NCBI GenBank assembly: GCA_024690205.1
Contig: JAILCX010000029.1
Coordinates: 1 to 62,610, forward strand
DNA length: 62,610 nucleotides
Direction: 5' to 3'
Source: Lachnospiraceae bacterium
Lineage (GTDB): Bacteria > Bacillota > Clostridia > Lachnospirales > Lachnospiraceae
The stretch's first letter is position 1. Each line of letters starts with the position of its first letter. The translations under genes were made by a program, and so were the position numbers. Under the pieces are notes generated by a model. The model worked only from the letters and a program-made list of their open reading frames with translations. It ran no database searches and was not told where the DNA came from. Of the stretch, positions 17,558 through 28,119 are shown in pieces.

Positions 17558-17621
17558 CCGGATATCCTTTTCCGGAACACAATATTTAGTGATTTTTAAT
17601 AATTCTTTGCCCTAAATATTG

Positions 17622-17650
17622 TTGCAAACCCCGTATATTTTTAGTATTAT
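17622..17650 (+). promoter_or_regulatory. Promoter for purE-purM-purN-purD
   Basis: TTGCAA (17622-17627), a 17-base spacer and TATTAT (17645-17650). Transcription would begin near 17657, leaving a 33-base leader with no riboswitch-sized structure. Confidence 0.7.
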
Positions 17651-17689
17651 AAATAAAGTATGGATACTTATGCATAAAAGGAGATTATC

Positions 17690-18196
17690 ATGCCACAGGT
17701 AGGTATCGTAATGGGCTCCGATTCGGATATGCCCGTAATGAGCAAAGCAGCCGATGTTCTTAAGGAATTAGGGATTTCTTTTGATATCAGGATCATTTCT
17801 GCTCACCGTGAACCCGATGTATTTTTTGAATATGCAAAGACTGCCGAAGAAAAAGGCTTTAAGGTTATTATCGCCGGAGCCGGTATGGCGGCACATCTTC
17901 CCGGTATGTGCGCGGCGATCTTTCCCATGCCGGTTATAGGCATCCCGATGCACACCAATTCTTTAGGCGGAAGGGATTCGCTTTATTCGATAGTCCAGAT
18001 GCCTTCGGGAATACCCGTTGCGACCGTTGCGATAAACGGCGGAACGAACGCGGGATTGCTTGCGGCAAAGATCCTTGCAACATCTGATCCGGAGCTTTTA
18101 AAAAAGCTCAAGGATTATTCTTTAAAGCTTAAGGAACAGGTCGAGCAAAAAGACAAGCGCCTTCAGGATTCGGGCTACGAAAACTACACAAAATAA
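17690..18196 (+). CDS. purE: 5-(carboxyamino)imidazole ribonucleotide mutase
   Basis: 168 residues. It shifts the carboxyl group from N5-CAIR to CAIR in purine synthesis. Motifs are MGSDSDMPVM, ISAHREPD (catalytic His), GAGMAAHLPGM and DSLYSIVQMPSGIPVATVAI. The usual class-I GAGGAAHL is GAGMAAHL here. No purK is next to it or elsewhere in the window, so whether it works with PurK cannot be decided. AAGGAG precedes the ATG. It is the first gene of the purE-M-N-D operon. Confidence 0.97.
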   Translation: MPQVGIVMGSDSDMPVMSKAADVLKELGISFDIRIISAHREPDVFFEYAKTAEEKGFKVIIAGAGMAAHLPGMCAAIFPMPVIGIPMHTNSLGGRDSLYSIVQMPSGIPVATVAINGGTNAGLLAAKILATSDPELLKKLKDYSLKLKEQVEQKDKRLQDSGYENYTK

Positions 18197-18227
18197 GCAG
18201 TTTCACATATAAGATAAGGAGACAGCA

Positions 18228-19253
18228 ATGGACTACAAAAGCGCCGGAGTTGATATAGAAGCCGGATACAGATCCGTAGAACTGATGAAGGAATATGTCA
18301 AAGGAACGATGCGCCCCGAGGTGCTGGGTTCCCTGGGTGGCTTTTCCGGAGCATTCAGTTTAAAAGCGATAAAGGATATGGAAGATCCCGTCCTTTTATC
18401 AGGAACAGATGGATGCGGAACAAAAGTAAAGCTTGCATTTGTGCTTGATAAGCACGATACGATAGGGATAGATGCCGTTGCGATGTGCGTAAACGACGTT
18501 GCCTGCGCAGGCGGAGAACCGCTCTTCTTCCTCGACTATATAGCATGTGGAAAGAACTATCCCGAAAAGATAGCGCAGATAGTTAAAGGCGTTGCCGAAG
18601 GATGTAAGATGTCCGACTGTGCGCTTGTCGGAGGAGAGACTGCAGAGCATCCGGGACTTATGCCCGAAGATGAATATGACCTTGCGGGATTTTCCGTAGG
18701 TGTCGTAGACAGAAAGGATATGATAACCGGACAGACCATAAAAGAAGGTGACGCGCTCATTGGAATAGCTTCCTCGGGAGTGCATAGTAACGGATTTTCA
18801 CTTGTGAGAAAGGTTTTTGATATTACAAAAGAAAACCTCGATAAATATTATGACGAGCTTGGAAAGACGCTCGGAGAAGCACTTATCGAGCCCACGAGGA
18901 TATACGTTCACGCCTTAAAGAACATCAAAAAAGCCGGAGTTAAGATAAAAGGCTGCTCTCATATAACGGGCGGCGGATTTTATGAGAATATTCCCAGGAT
19001 GCTGCCTGAGGGAGTGAATGCAAATATAGATATTTCATCATACGAGGTTTTGCCGATCTTTAAACTGATACAGGAAAAGGGCGAAATTTCGGATCAAATG
19101 ATGTATAACACATTTAACATGGGACTTGGTATGGTTCTTGCAGTTGATCCTTCGGATTCCGAAAAGGCAATAAAGGCCATTGAGGAATCAGGAGACAAGG
19201 CTTATATCGTAGGAAGCATCAAAAACGGTGAAAAAGGAGTGACTCTATGTTAA
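18228..19253 (+). CDS. purM: Phosphoribosylformylglycinamidine cyclo-ligase
   Basis: 341 residues. Closes the AIR ring from FGAM and ATP. Visible motifs are [12 protein letters not shown] at the start, [36 protein letters not shown] and [28 protein letters not shown] precedes the ATG. Its last codons overlap purN by 7 bases, so the two are translationally coupled. Confidence 0.98.
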   Translation: MDYKSAGVDIEAGYRSVELMKEYVKGTMRPEVLGSLGGFSGAFSLKAIKDMEDPVLLSGTDGCGTKVKLAFVLDKHDTIGIDAVAMCVNDVACAGGEPLFFLDYIACGKNYPEKIAQIVKGVAEGCKMSDCALVGGETAEHPGLMPEDEYDLAGFSVGVVDRKDMITGQTIKEGDALIGIASSGVHSNGFSLVRKVFDITKENLDKYYDELGKTLGEALIEPTRIYVHALKNIKKAGVKIKGCSHITGGGFYENIPRMLPEGVNANIDISSYEVLPIFKLIQEKGEISDQMMYNTFNMGLGMVLAVDPSDSEKAIKAIEESGDKAYIVGSIKNGEKGVTLC

Positions 19254-19849
19254 GAGTTGCGGTCTGTGTTTCGGGCGGAGGCACCAATCTCCAGGCGATA
19301 ATCGACGCTGTATCGTGCGGTGAAATAAAAGACACAAAGATCGTCGGAGTTTTTTCAAATAACCCGGGAGCTTATGCTTTAAAAAGGGCCGAAGAAGCCG
19401 GGATTGATAACTGTGCGATAAGCCCAAAGGATTTTTCATCAAGAGAGGAGTTTAACAGAGCATTTCTTGATAAACTTGATGAATGGGATCCGGATCTTGT
19501 AGTTCTTGCGGGATTTTTGGTGATCATTCCCAAAGAGATGATCTCAAGATACCGCGGAAGGATGATAAACATACACCCCTCACTTATCCCATCTTTTTGC
19601 GGAACGGGATATTACGGACTTAAGGTCCATGAGGAGGCCCTTAAAAAGGGAGTCAAGGTTACCGGAGCCACGGTTCATTTCGTGGATGAGGGTACCGATA
19701 CCGGAAGGATCATAGCGCAAAAAGCCGTTGAAGTACAGGACGGCGATACACCCGAGATCCTTCAGAAAAGAGTCATGGAACAGGCGGAATGGGTACTTTT
19801 GCCCCGCGTGATAAACGATATCGCCTGCGGCAATATAAAGTTAGGATGA
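19247..19849 (+). CDS. purN: Phosphoribosylglycinamide formyltransferase
   Basis: 200 residues. Transfers formyl from 10-formyl-THF to GAR. Motifs are [15 protein letters not shown], the catalytic region [18 protein letters not shown], and [15 protein letters not shown]. The ATG lies within the purM end (7-base overlap), with AAAAAGGAG inside purM as its ribosome site. Confidence 0.98.
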   Translation: MLRVAVCVSGGGTNLQAIIDAVSCGEIKDTKIVGVFSNNPGAYALKRAEEAGIDNCAISPKDFSSREEFNRAFLDKLDEWDPDLVVLAGFLVIIPKEMISRYRGRMINIHPSLIPSFCGTGYYGLKVHEEALKKGVKVTGATVHFVDEGTDTGRIIAQKAVEVQDGDTPEILQKRVMEQAEWVLLPRVINDIACGNIKLG

Positions 19850-19860
19850 AGGAGAGTCAT

Positions 19861-21132
19861 ATGAAAGTACTCATAGTCGGTTCGGGAGGCAGGGAACACG
19901 CCATAGCGACCAGTGTTTTGAAAAGCCCCCGTGTAGACAAAATATACTGTGCACCGGGTAATGCCGGCATAGGTCTTATAGCCGAATGCGTACCGATTGG
20001 TGCGATGGAATTTGAAAGGATCGTCGATTTTTCAAAAGAAAAAGAGATAGACCTTGTAATAGTCGGAATGGACGATCCGCTCGTCGGAGGACTGGTGGAT
20101 GAACTTAATAAAGCCGGCATCAGGGCATTCGGTCCCAAAAAGAATGCCGCTATACTTGAAGGCTCAAAAGCTTTTTCAAAGGATCTTATGAAAAAGTACG
20201 GTATCCCCACTGCAGGATACGAGTGCTTTGACGATCCCGAGGAAGTAAACAGATACCTCGACAGTGCCAAATACCCCATAGTCTTAAAGGCTGACGGACT
20301 TGCTTTGGGAAAAGGAGTTTTGATCTGCAACAACGTTGACGAAGCAAAGGACGGAGTTAAAGCGATAATGGTCGACCGCCTCTTCGGAAACGCGGGAGAC
20401 AGGATTGTTGTTGAAGAGTTCATGACGGGCCGTGAAGTTTCGGTTCTTTCTTATACGGACGGAAAAACAATAAAGACCATGACTTCGGCTCAGGATCACA
20501 AAAGAGCGGGAGACGGAGATACGGGTCTTAATACCGGAGGAATGGGAACGTTTTCACCGAGCCCTTTCTATACAAAAGAAGTCGATGACTTCTGCAAAGC
20601 CCACATTTACCAAGCAACCGTTGATGCCATGGCTAAAGAGGGCAGGGAATTTAAGGGAGTTATCTTTTTCGGGCTTATGCTGACTGAAGATGGCCCCAAG
20701 GTACTTGAATATAATGCACGTTTCGGTGATCCCGAAGCACAGGTTGTTCTTCCCAGGATGAAAAATGATATAATAGATGTCATGGAAGCCTGTATTGACG
20801 GAACGCTCGACAAGATCGATCTACAGTTTGAAGATAATGCGGCTGTCTGCGTAGTGCTCGCATCCGAGGGATATCCCGTTAAATATGACAAGGGATTTGT
20901 TATTTCGGGTCTTGATAAATTTGAAGGCAGGGATGATTATTTCTGCTTCCATGCCGGAACAAAACTTACCGAAAAGGGAATCGTAACAAACGGCGGCAGA
21001 GTGCTCGGCGTTACGGCTCTTGGCAAAGACTTAAAGAGTGCCAGAGCAAACGCCTACGAAGCTGTCGAATGGATCGGTTTTGAAAATAAATACATGCGTC
21101 ATGATATAGGAAAGGCTATTGACGAGGCATAG
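19861..21132 (+). CDS. purD: Phosphoribosylamine-glycine ligase
   Basis: 423 residues. ATP-grasp enzyme joining phosphoribosylamine and glycine. Start MKVLIVGSGGREHA is chosen because AAGGAGAG (19850-19857) is directly in front and the family begins this way; an in-frame ATG 72 bases upstream lies inside purN. Motifs include VLKADGLALGKGV, VVEEFMTGREVSV and VLEYNARFGDPEAQ. Last gene of the purE-M-N-D cluster. Confidence 0.98.
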   Translation: MKVLIVGSGGREHAIATSVLKSPRVDKIYCAPGNAGIGLIAECVPIGAMEFERIVDFSKEKEIDLVIVGMDDPLVGGLVDELNKAGIRAFGPKKNAAILEGSKAFSKDLMKKYGIPTAGYECFDDPEEVNRYLDSAKYPIVLKADGLALGKGVLICNNVDEAKDGVKAIMVDRLFGNAGDRIVVEEFMTGREVSVLSYTDGKTIKTMTSAQDHKRAGDGDTGLNTGGMGTFSPSPFYTKEVDDFCKAHIYQATVDAMAKEGREFKGVIFFGLMLTEDGPKVLEYNARFGDPEAQVVLPRMKNDIIDVMEACIDGTLDKIDLQFEDNAAVCVVLASEGYPVKYDKGFVISGLDKFEGRDDYFCFHAGTKLTEKGIVTNGGRVLGVTALGKDLKSARANAYEAVEWIGFENKYMRHDIGKAIDEA

Positions 21133-21181
21133 TAAAAGGGATGGTCAAAAGACCGGCGATATATCACGAAAGGTTAGGATT

Positions 21182-22507
21182 ATGAAGAAAAGATCATTAA
21201 AATCATTGATATCGATAGGAGCAGCTTTAACACTGACGGCACTTATTGCCATAAGCTCATTTGCGGACAGTGTTGTGATGGGATCCGACGGAATAAGGAT
21301 ACGTTCTTCGGCATCGACATCCGCAGCCGTTGTTACAACCGGAGCAAGCGGTGATGAATACAAGATAGTCGAAACCGTATCGGGAGATGACGGAAACACA
21401 TGGTACAAGATCCAGGTGGACGGATCGACTACGGGATATGTCCGCGGAGACCTTGTTAAGGTTAAAAAGGAAGAAAACGCAGAAGCCAATAACACGGCTG
21501 ATGAAACACCCAATACGGCATCTTCCCTTGCACCAACTGAGCCTACCGCGATAAGCCCCGCTACGGCAACGATAGGAGGAAACTCATCAGTAAACATCCG
21601 TTCCGGTGCAGGTGTCGGATATGAAAAGGTTGGTTCGATCGATGCCGGAACAAGCATCACTCTCATAGGTGAGGCAAATGATTCTTCCGGAAACAAGTGG
21701 TACCAGTTCAAGTGTGACAGCCAGGGTATTGAAGGATATATCCGTTCAGACCTTATAACGATAACTCAGGAAGCAGCTCCGGCCGAGGCTGAAAACCCCG
21801 AAGGTGCTGAAGGAGAGTTTACCGAAAATCCCGAAGAGACACCTGAAGTTGTTGAGCCCGAGCCTGAAGTAAATGAGCCTCAGGGTGGAGATTATGAGAT
21901 AAAGTACGAGACGGATTCTGACGGTGTATACCAGTATTACCTTTATGATTATCCGAACGGCAACAGACAGAAGGTCGTTGAACTTTTGGAGGCAGTCAAT
22001 ACTCTTAACACCAGATACCAGGATGCATCCGCAAAGCTTACGACATTTAAGATCATAACGATCCTTTTCGGAGTCCTTGCCGTGCTTGCAATTGGTGCTG
22101 CTGTCATATTCTTTATCAAGTCACGTAATGCAGGAGAAGTTGAATATTACGAAGATGACTTCGAGTATGATGATTATAACGACAAGCCAAAGACCAAGCG
22201 TCGCAGACAGGAAGAGGAGATAGAAGAGGACTATCCGAAACCGCAGAGCAAGAAATTACCCAATGAATATGCCGAGGACCAGAGAACTTCTTCAAAGGAT
22301 GGCGGCAGAGCTTTAAGGAACGAAAGCAGAAGATCATATAATGAAGACCGTGCTCCCAAGGACCCTTCTTCAAGAAGCCATGAAGAAAGACGTAATCCCG
22401 CAGCGGATGAACGTCCCGCAAGAAGACCCAGAAAGCCTCAGAACTTCCTGGCGGATGATGATGAATTCGAATTCGAGTTCCTTAATATGGACGATAAGGA
22501 TAACTAA
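21182..22507 (+). CDS. SH3b-domain membrane protein
   Basis: 441 residues starting at the ATG at 21182 behind AAAGG. A signal peptide (MKKRSLKSLISIGAALTLTA and on to SSFA) is followed by two bacterial SH3 domains, each with an IRS-type opening and ending VRGDL or IRSDL. A Pro/Glu-rich linker, a short coiled segment, one hydrophobic span (about residues 297-318) and a long highly charged cytosolic tail rich in Arg, Asp and Glu follow. SH3b domains usually bind peptidoglycan. It stops 2 bases before clpC, so the two are likely co-expressed. A cell-wall-linked sensor or anchor is a guess. Confidence 0.75.
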   Translation: MKKRSLKSLISIGAALTLTALIAISSFADSVVMGSDGIRIRSSASTSAAVVTTGASGDEYKIVETVSGDDGNTWYKIQVDGSTTGYVRGDLVKVKKEENAEANNTADETPNTASSLAPTEPTAISPATATIGGNSSVNIRSGAGVGYEKVGSIDAGTSITLIGEANDSSGNKWYQFKCDSQGIEGYIRSDLITITQEAAPAEAENPEGAEGEFTENPEETPEVVEPEPEVNEPQGGDYEIKYETDSDGVYQYYLYDYPNGNRQKVVELLEAVNTLNTRYQDASAKLTTFKIITILFGVLAVLAIGAAVIFFIKSRNAGEVEYYEDDFEYDDYNDKPKTKRRRQEEEIEEDYPKPQSKKLPNEYAEDQRTSSKDGGRALRNESRRSYNEDRAPKDPSSRSHEERRNPAADERPARRPRKPQNFLADDDEFEFEFLNMDDKDN

Positions 22508-22509
22508 AA

Positions 22510-24957
22510 ATGAAGTCTTACGGCTTTACACAAAATGCTAAAGACGTACTTGTAAATGCTGCAAAGTGCGCCGCTAAATTCAGTTCAGGTTACGTAGGAA
22601 CAGAGCATATACTGGTCGGAATGCTGGAGGAACCCTTCGGCGTTGCCGGCAGAGTATTAAGTGATAACGGTGTGACTGCTGACAGGATATACGATATGAT
22701 TCAGGAGCTCATTGCTCCCGAATCCGGCATATCGGTTAAGGAGCGTGAAGGATATTCTCCCAGAGCCCAGGAGCTTATAGATACTTCCATCGAGCAGGCA
22801 CGAAGATTCAATTCGGAAAAAGTAGGAACCGAGCACATGCTGCTTTCACTTATCCTCATAGGTGATAACATTGCGCTTCGGCTTCTTAATACGCTTGGTG
22901 TTTCAATACACAAGCTTTATCTTGACACGCTCATTGCCATGGGCGAAGACCCCTCTTTGTTCAAACAGGATCTAGCAAAAAAAGTTCAAAGTGCCCCCGG
23001 AAAGACGGACACTCTGGATCAGTATTCGCGTGATTTAACTGCCCTTGCAAAAGAAGGAAAGCTTGATCCCGTCATTGGACGTAAGGATGAGATAAACCGT
23101 GTTATCGAGATATTAAGCAGAAGGACAAAGAACAATCCCTGCCTTATCGGTGAACCCGGTGTCGGAAAGACGGCGGTTGTTGAAGGCCTTGCCTTAAGGA
23201 TCGTATCGGGTGACGTTCCTTATACGGTATTAAATAAAAGAGTCCTTACACTTGATCTTTCGGGAATGGTCGCAGGATCCAAATACCGCGGCGAGTTCGA
23301 AGAAAGAATAAAGAAGGTCATAAAAGAAGTCATCGATAACGGAAATATCATTCTCTTTATTGACGAGATGCATACGATAATCGGAGCAGGCGGAGCAGAG
23401 GGTGCTATCGACGCTTCAAACATCTTAAAGCCTTCTTTAGCAAGAGGAGAACTTCAGCTTATCGGTGCAACCACTATTTCCGAGTATCACAAATACGTCG
23501 AAAAAGATGCTGCCCTTGAGCGAAGATTCCAGCAGGTACATGTTGAAGAGCCTTCAAAGGAAGAGACCCTCGAGATATTAAAGGGTATCGCTCATAAGTA
23601 CGAAGAGCACCATCATGTTTCGATAACGGAAGAAGCTTTAAAAGCCTGTGTTGAATTATCCGAAAGATATATAAATGACAGAAATCTTCCCGATAAGGCC
23701 ATAGACCTTATGGATGAAGCATCATCTGCCGTGCGTCTTAAAAATGCAGTCAACACATCAGGCCAGACAAAGGCTGAAGAAGATTATAACGGGATTACCG
23801 AAGCTTTAGAAAATGCTTTAAAAGAGGGTAATCTCGGGGAAGCCAAAAAGCTTAAAAAGAAATCCGACAAAATGCTTAAAAAGATCGCAAAGATCGTTGA
23901 TAAGGATACGACGGCAACACGTGAAAATATCGTTACCGTTAATGAAAACGATATAGCAAATGTCGTTTCGATGTGGACCAAGATACCGCTTAAAAAACTT
24001 AGCGAAAAGGAATCCGACAGGCTCTTAAAGCTTGAATCGGTTTTGCATAAGAGGGTCATCGGACAGGATGAAGCCGTAAGTGCCGTTGCAAAGGCCATAA
24101 GGCGCGGAAGAGTCGGATTATCTGATCCCAAAAGGCCTATCGGTTCATTCCTTTTCCTTGGACCTACCGGTGTCGGAAAGACCGAGCTTTCAAAGGCTTT
24201 GGCTGAGGCCGTGTTTGGATCGGAGGATTCCCTCATAAGAGTCGATATGTCCGAATACATGGAAAGCCACAGCGTATCAAAGATGATAGGAGCTCCTCCC
24301 GGATATGTCGGATTTGACGAAGGCGGACAGTTAAGCGAAAGGATCAGAAAAAACCCTTATTCGGTTGTTCTTTTCGATGAGATAGAAAAGGCACATCCCG
24401 ATGTTTTCAATATTCTTTTGCAGGTGCTTGATGACGGACATATTACGGATTCAAAGGGCAGAAAGGTATCATTCAAAAACACCATTCTGATCATGACTTC
24501 AAATGCCGGAGCAGAAAGGATCATCTCACCCAAGAATCTCGGATTTGTACAGGATAATTCCAAAGAGACCAACTATGAAAAGATGAAGTCGGGTGTCCTT
24601 GATGAAGTTAAAAAGATCTTTAAGCCCGAGTTCATAAACAGAATAGACGATATGATCGTGTTTAAGGTTCTTGATCAAAAGCAGATGTCTTCGATAGTTA
24701 CTCTTTTGGCCAAAAATCTTTCGGACCGCTGCTTAAAGCAGATGAACGTAAAGGTGCGTTTTTCACCCGTATTAAAGAAGCATCTGGTTGAAAAGTATGC
24801 CGATTACAAGATGGGAGCACGTCCTTTAAAAAGAGCTATACAGAATGTTGTTGAGGATAACTTGGCAGAAGAATTTTTACTTGGTAAAATCAAAAGAGGG
24901 GATAGTATTTTAATAACCTGGAAAAACGACGAAGTTGCTTTTGAACACAAAGATTAA
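22510..24957 (+). CDS. clpC: ClpC-type AAA+ chaperone, ATPase subunit of Clp protease
   Basis: 815 residues. It unfolds proteins for ClpP. Two N-terminal Clp repeats (start [19 protein letters not shown], with [10 protein letters not shown] and [10 protein letters not shown]) are followed by AAA-1 ([13 protein letters not shown] near residue 214, [13 protein letters not shown]) and a coiled middle region. AAA-2 ([14 protein letters not shown] near 552, [15 protein letters not shown]) ends the protein. The ctsR-mcsA-mcsB genes that precede clpC in Bacillus are absent; an SH3b membrane protein is upstream instead. No full CtsR site is visible. radA follows after one small gene. Confidence 0.96.
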   Translation: MKSYGFTQNAKDVLVNAAKCAAKFSSGYVGTEHILVGMLEEPFGVAGRVLSDNGVTADRIYDMIQELIAPESGISVKEREGYSPRAQELIDTSIEQARRFNSEKVGTEHMLLSLILIGDNIALRLLNTLGVSIHKLYLDTLIAMGEDPSLFKQDLAKKVQSAPGKTDTLDQYSRDLTALAKEGKLDPVIGRKDEINRVIEILSRRTKNNPCLIGEPGVGKTAVVEGLALRIVSGDVPYTVLNKRVLTLDLSGMVAGSKYRGEFEERIKKVIKEVIDNGNIILFIDEMHTIIGAGGAEGAIDASNILKPSLARGELQLIGATTISEYHKYVEKDAALERRFQQVHVEEPSKEETLEILKGIAHKYEEHHHVSITEEALKACVELSERYINDRNLPDKAIDLMDEASSAVRLKNAVNTSGQTKAEEDYNGITEALENALKEGNLGEAKKLKKKSDKMLKKIAKIVDKDTTATRENIVTVNENDIANVVSMWTKIPLKKLSEKESDRLLKLESVLHKRVIGQDEAVSAVAKAIRRGRVGLSDPKRPIGSFLFLGPTGVGKTELSKALAEAVFGSEDSLIRVDMSEYMESHSVSKMIGAPPGYVGFDEGGQLSERIRKNPYSVVLFDEIEKAHPDVFNILLQVLDDGHITDSKGRKVSFKNTILIMTSNAGAERIISPKNLGFVQDNSKETNYEKMKSGVLDEVKKIFKPEFINRIDDMIVFKVLDQKQMSSIVTLLAKNLSDRCLKQMNVKVRFSPVLKKHLVEKYADYKMGARPLKRAIQNVVEDNLAEEFLLGKIKRGDSILITWKNDEVAFEHKD

Positions 24958-24971
24958 CGGAGGATATTTTA

Positions 24972-25382
24972 ATGGCTTGTGTTGAAGAATTACTTAAAAG
25001 CGAACCGGATGGGGGCATCAGTTTCGGAAATCATCTTCTTTCGGAAAAAAAGAAGGTTGAGAATTTCAAGGCAGGTAATGACATCTATAAAGTAAAGACT
25101 TTCTCAGAGCTTACCAAACTTGAAAAGAACGATATGTTCATGTTTGAATCAGATCCGGGAACTTCGGTATTTGATCTTAAGGAAAGTGCTGACGGAGTTT
25201 CATTTAAAATCTGCGGAAACGAAGATGCACAGATCACTCTGGGACTTATGGAAGATACCGAATATTCCGTTTTCGTTAACGGAACCGATACCGGAAGAGT
25301 AAAGACGAATCTTTCCGGCAAATTAAGTTTCAGTGTTGAACTTGACGAATCAAAAGAGGTAGAGATAAAGATCCAAAAGTAA
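24972..25382 (+). CDS. Conserved small protein between clpC and radA
   Basis: 136 residues, soluble, with no signal peptide or membrane span. It opens with VEELLKSEPDGGISFGNHLL and ends in a beta-rich segment with FVNGTDTGRVKTNLSGKLSFSVEL. From memory, similar proteins occur next to clpC and radA in other Lachnospiraceae and are sometimes labelled endosialidase, which the sequence does not support. CGGAGG precedes the ATG. Conserved position suggests a link to protein quality control or DNA repair, but this is only inference. Confidence 0.7.
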   Translation: MACVEELLKSEPDGGISFGNHLLSEKKKVENFKAGNDIYKVKTFSELTKLEKNDMFMFESDPGTSVFDLKESADGVSFKICGNEDAQITLGLMEDTEYSVFVNGTDTGRVKTNLSGKLSFSVELDESKEVEIKIQK

Positions 25383-25383
25383 T

Positions 25384-26754
25384 ATGGCAGCAAAGAATCG
25401 TTCGGTGTTCTTTTGCACAAACTGCGGATACGAGTCATCCAAGTGGATGGGACAGTGTCCGGGATGTAAGCAGTGGAATACCTTTTCGGAAGAAACTGTT
25501 GTTGTATCTTCCAAAAGTTCGGGAAATGCCGTTCATAAGGGAGCGGTAGTTGTCGGACTTGATGAGATAAGCCTGGAGCGGGAAGATCGTATAACAACAC
25601 ATATTAAGGAGCTTGACAGAGTTTTGGGAGGCGGCCTTGTAGCCGGCTCCTTAACTTTAGTGGGTGGAGATCCGGGTATCGGGAAATCAACTCTTCTTTT
25701 GCAGGTCTGCAGGATGTTGTCGCTTGATGGCATAAAGGTCCTTTATATCTCGGGAGAAGAATCTTTAAAACAGATAAAGCTGCGTGCCCAGAGGATCGGC
25801 GAATTTAACGCTAACATGAAGCTTTATTGCGAAACGACTCTTTCACTTATCGAGGATGTGATAAGGAAAGAAAAGCCTGAGGTTGTCGTTATAGATTCGA
25901 TACAGACGATGTATAATGAGGATATTTCCTCTGCTCCGGGATCTGTTTCGCAGGTAAGGGAAACAACTGGAAAGCTTCTCCAGATCGCTAAGGGTGAAAA
26001 CATAAGCATCTTTATAGTCGGGCATGTCACAAAGGAAGGAACCGTAGCAGGCCCAAGAGTCCTTGAGCATATGGTCGATACCGTTTTGTATTTTGAAGGC
26101 GAGCGCCATGCTTCCTACAGGATACTCCGTTCGGTTAAGAACAGGTTCGGTTCGACTAACGAGATCGGCGTTTTCAGGATGGAAGAAAACGGTCTTAACG
26201 AAGTCCTTAATCCGTCGGAATATATGCTTTTAGGAAAACCGACCGGTGTTCCAGGAAGTATTGTTTCGTGTTCAATGGAAGGCACAAGGCCTCTGCTTAT
26301 AGAGATACAGGCGCTTGTTTGCACGACGAATTTCGGAATACCCAGAAGACAGTGCATCGGAACCGATTTTAACAGGGTAAATCTGCTCATGGCCGTCCTT
26401 GAAAAAAGACTTGGACTCCAGATGGGATCATGCGATGCATACGTTAATATCGCAGGCGGAATAAAGATAACAGAGCCCGCGATAGATCTTGGAATTGCAC
26501 TTGCCGTAATTTCGTCCTTTAAAAATATAGTGATTGATGATAAGATGGTTGCTGTCGGTGAAATCGGCTTGAGCGGAGAAGTAAGAGCCGTAAGCATGAT
26601 CACATCGAGAGTTAACGAGGTCATCAAGCTTGGCTTTGATACGATAATAGTCCCCGGTGTCAATATGGATGACCTTAAGGATATAAGGGACAAAAAGAAT
26701 ATCAGGATAGTTCCGGCATACAATGTGCAGGATCTGGTATCTCTTGATATATGA
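25384..26754 (+). CDS. radA: DNA repair protein RadA
   Basis: 456 residues. RecA-like ATPase for branch migration in recombination. The N-terminal zinc finger has C11, C14, C25 and C28 (FCTNCG and CPGCKQW). Walker A is GGDPGIGKST, the RadA signature KNRFGS is present, and a Lon-like C-terminal domain (GGIKITEPAIDLGIALAV) ends it. It starts one base after the previous stop and overlaps the region of the next gene's start, so the clpC-radA-LCP genes form one run. Confidence 0.97.
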   Translation: MAAKNRSVFFCTNCGYESSKWMGQCPGCKQWNTFSEETVVVSSKSSGNAVHKGAVVVGLDEISLEREDRITTHIKELDRVLGGGLVAGSLTLVGGDPGIGKSTLLLQVCRMLSLDGIKVLYISGEESLKQIKLRAQRIGEFNANMKLYCETTLSLIEDVIRKEKPEVVVIDSIQTMYNEDISSAPGSVSQVRETTGKLLQIAKGENISIFIVGHVTKEGTVAGPRVLEHMVDTVLYFEGERHASYRILRSVKNRFGSTNEIGVFRMEENGLNEVLNPSEYMLLGKPTGVPGSIVSCSMEGTRPLLIEIQALVCTTNFGIPRRQCIGTDFNRVNLLMAVLEKRLGLQMGSCDAYVNIAGGIKITEPAIDLGIALAVISSFKNIVIDDKMVAVGEIGLSGEVRAVSMITSRVNEVIKLGFDTIIVPGVNMDDLKDIRDKKNIRIVPAYNVQDLVSLDI

Positions 26755-26758
26755 AAAA

Positions 26759-27949
26759 ATGACTGAAGAAATAAAGAATCCAAATACGGATCAGGGAAAA
26801 AACTCAAAATGGAAAAAACATGCCGTCCTTTATATTATAGAGGGCGTTATTCTTCTGGTCGCGGTTTTTGCCCTTGTCTGGGTAAACAGGGCAACCAAAA
26901 TGCAAAAGGTGAATCTTGATCAGACCAAGATCGCCGTAAATGAGCAGTCGGCAAGTAACGATAACGGAAAAAATGATGGAGATGTTATGTCAACCCAAAA
27001 GGAAGAAGCCTCCGAAGACGATGCTTCTCCCGAGCCTACGGTAGATAAGGAAGCGGTGTCCGAGGAACTTTATGAAAAATATAACGGACGATTCAATGTG
27101 GCATTCTTCGGTGTGGATTCCCGTGAAGGAGAGCTGGGTAAGGGCACAAGGTCTGATTCCATCATGATCTGTTCAATTGACATGCAAACGCATGAGGTTA
27201 AACTCATTTCGGTTTTCCGCGATACTTACCTTAATCTCGGAAACGATTCCTACAACAAGTGTAACAGTGCATATGCTCTCGGAGGACCGGAACAGGCCCT
27301 CAGCATGCTTAACGTAAATACGGATCTTTATATAACCGACTATGTAACGGTCGGTTTCAGGGGCCTTATCGATGCCGTTGATTCACTTGGCGGGATCGAT
27401 ATAAACGTGACCGATGATGAGGTTGTCTATCTTAATGATTATGCAATGATGATGTCGCAGGAACTTGAGATCCCTTATACTCCGATCGAAGGACCGGGAA
27501 TGCAGACGCTCAACGGACTCCAGTCCACGGCATATTGCAGGATAAGATATACCGCAGGAAGCGATTTTAAAAGAGCTCAGCGACAAAGGGACGTGCTGAC
27601 AGCTATGCTTTTAAAGGCAAAGAACGTTTCTTTCAGCAACCTTTCCGATGCCGTGACCGCTATAATGCCTAATGTTTCAACGTCCTTAAGTGTGGATGAT
27701 TTCCTTAAGATGATGAGTGTGGCTTCGGATTATGAAGTTACTGTATCCGACGGATTTCCCTTTGAAGGCATGAGAAGCGGGGGAACGATAGGAGCAAAAG
27801 GTTCATGTGTCGTTCCGACAGACCTTGCAAAAAATGTTAAATATCTTCACGAAATTTTGTTTGATAATTCCGATTACGAACCCTCTGAAAGCATACAAAA
27901 GTATTCCGAGAAGATAAAAGCCGATACGAACGGATTTTTACAGTATTAA
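26759..27949 (+). CDS. LytR-CpsA-Psr (LCP) family phosphotransferase
   Basis: 396 residues from the ATG at 26759; an in-frame ATG at 26723 lies inside radA and would add 12 unlikely residues. A cytosolic N-terminus, one hydrophobic span (about residues 24-43), an acidic linker and the LCP domain follow. Motifs are FFGVDSREG, RSDSIMICSID, VFRDTYL, YNKCNSAYALGG and YCRIRYTAGSDFKRAQRQRDVL with its catalytic arginines. These enzymes attach lipid-linked glycopolymers such as teichoic acids to peptidoglycan. Followed by a terminator at 28085-28112. Confidence 0.93.
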   Translation: MTEEIKNPNTDQGKNSKWKKHAVLYIIEGVILLVAVFALVWVNRATKMQKVNLDQTKIAVNEQSASNDNGKNDGDVMSTQKEEASEDDASPEPTVDKEAVSEELYEKYNGRFNVAFFGVDSREGELGKGTRSDSIMICSIDMQTHEVKLISVFRDTYLNLGNDSYNKCNSAYALGGPEQALSMLNVNTDLYITDYVTVGFRGLIDAVDSLGGIDINVTDDEVVYLNDYAMMMSQELEIPYTPIEGPGMQTLNGLQSTAYCRIRYTAGSDFKRAQRQRDVLTAMLLKAKNVSFSNLSDAVTAIMPNVSTSLSVDDFLKMMSVASDYEVTVSDGFPFEGMRSGGTIGAKGSCVVPTDLAKNVKYLHEILFDNSDYEPSESIQKYSEKIKADTNGFLQY

Positions 27950-28084
27950 TTTGTGAGCAATATATTTTTATTATTTGCCAATACAATTGTAGTTTTTTAT
28001 ATCTGACAGCAATATAATCATATTACCGATTGTGAATTGATAATGTAATATTAGCAATTCCGAAAATTCCCCTTTTACACAAAG

Positions 28085-28112
28085 AAAACCTCCGGTTAAT
28101 TCCGGAGGTTTT
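28085..28112. terminator. Bidirectional terminator
   Basis: AAAACCTCCGG and CCGGAGGTTTT pair perfectly around TTAATT. It lies 135 bases after the LCP gene and also faces the tRNA-Trp transcript coming from the right. Confidence 0.8.
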
Positions 28113-28119
28113 CACTTTG

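Noticed and set aside
17651-17689. Purine riboswitch or PurR box before purE.
   Set aside because: The leader is too short for a riboswitch and no CCGAAC-type box is visible.
19789-19860. Upstream in-frame start for purD.
   Set aside because: It lies inside purN; the ATG at 19861 has a ribosome site and the conserved N-terminus.
21143-21154. GGTCAAAAGACC as a CtsR heat-shock operator before the SH3b-clpC genes.
   Set aside because: CtsR sites are direct heptad repeats; only one half-site is present here.
23784-24260. Minus-strand open frame of 158 codons.
   Set aside because: It lies wholly inside clpC on the other strand, with low-complexity Ser/Leu composition typical of a shadow frame.
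26115-26807. Minus-strand open frame of 230 codons over radA.
   Set aside because: RadA is certain on the plus strand; the antisense frame has no ribosome site or recognisable domain.
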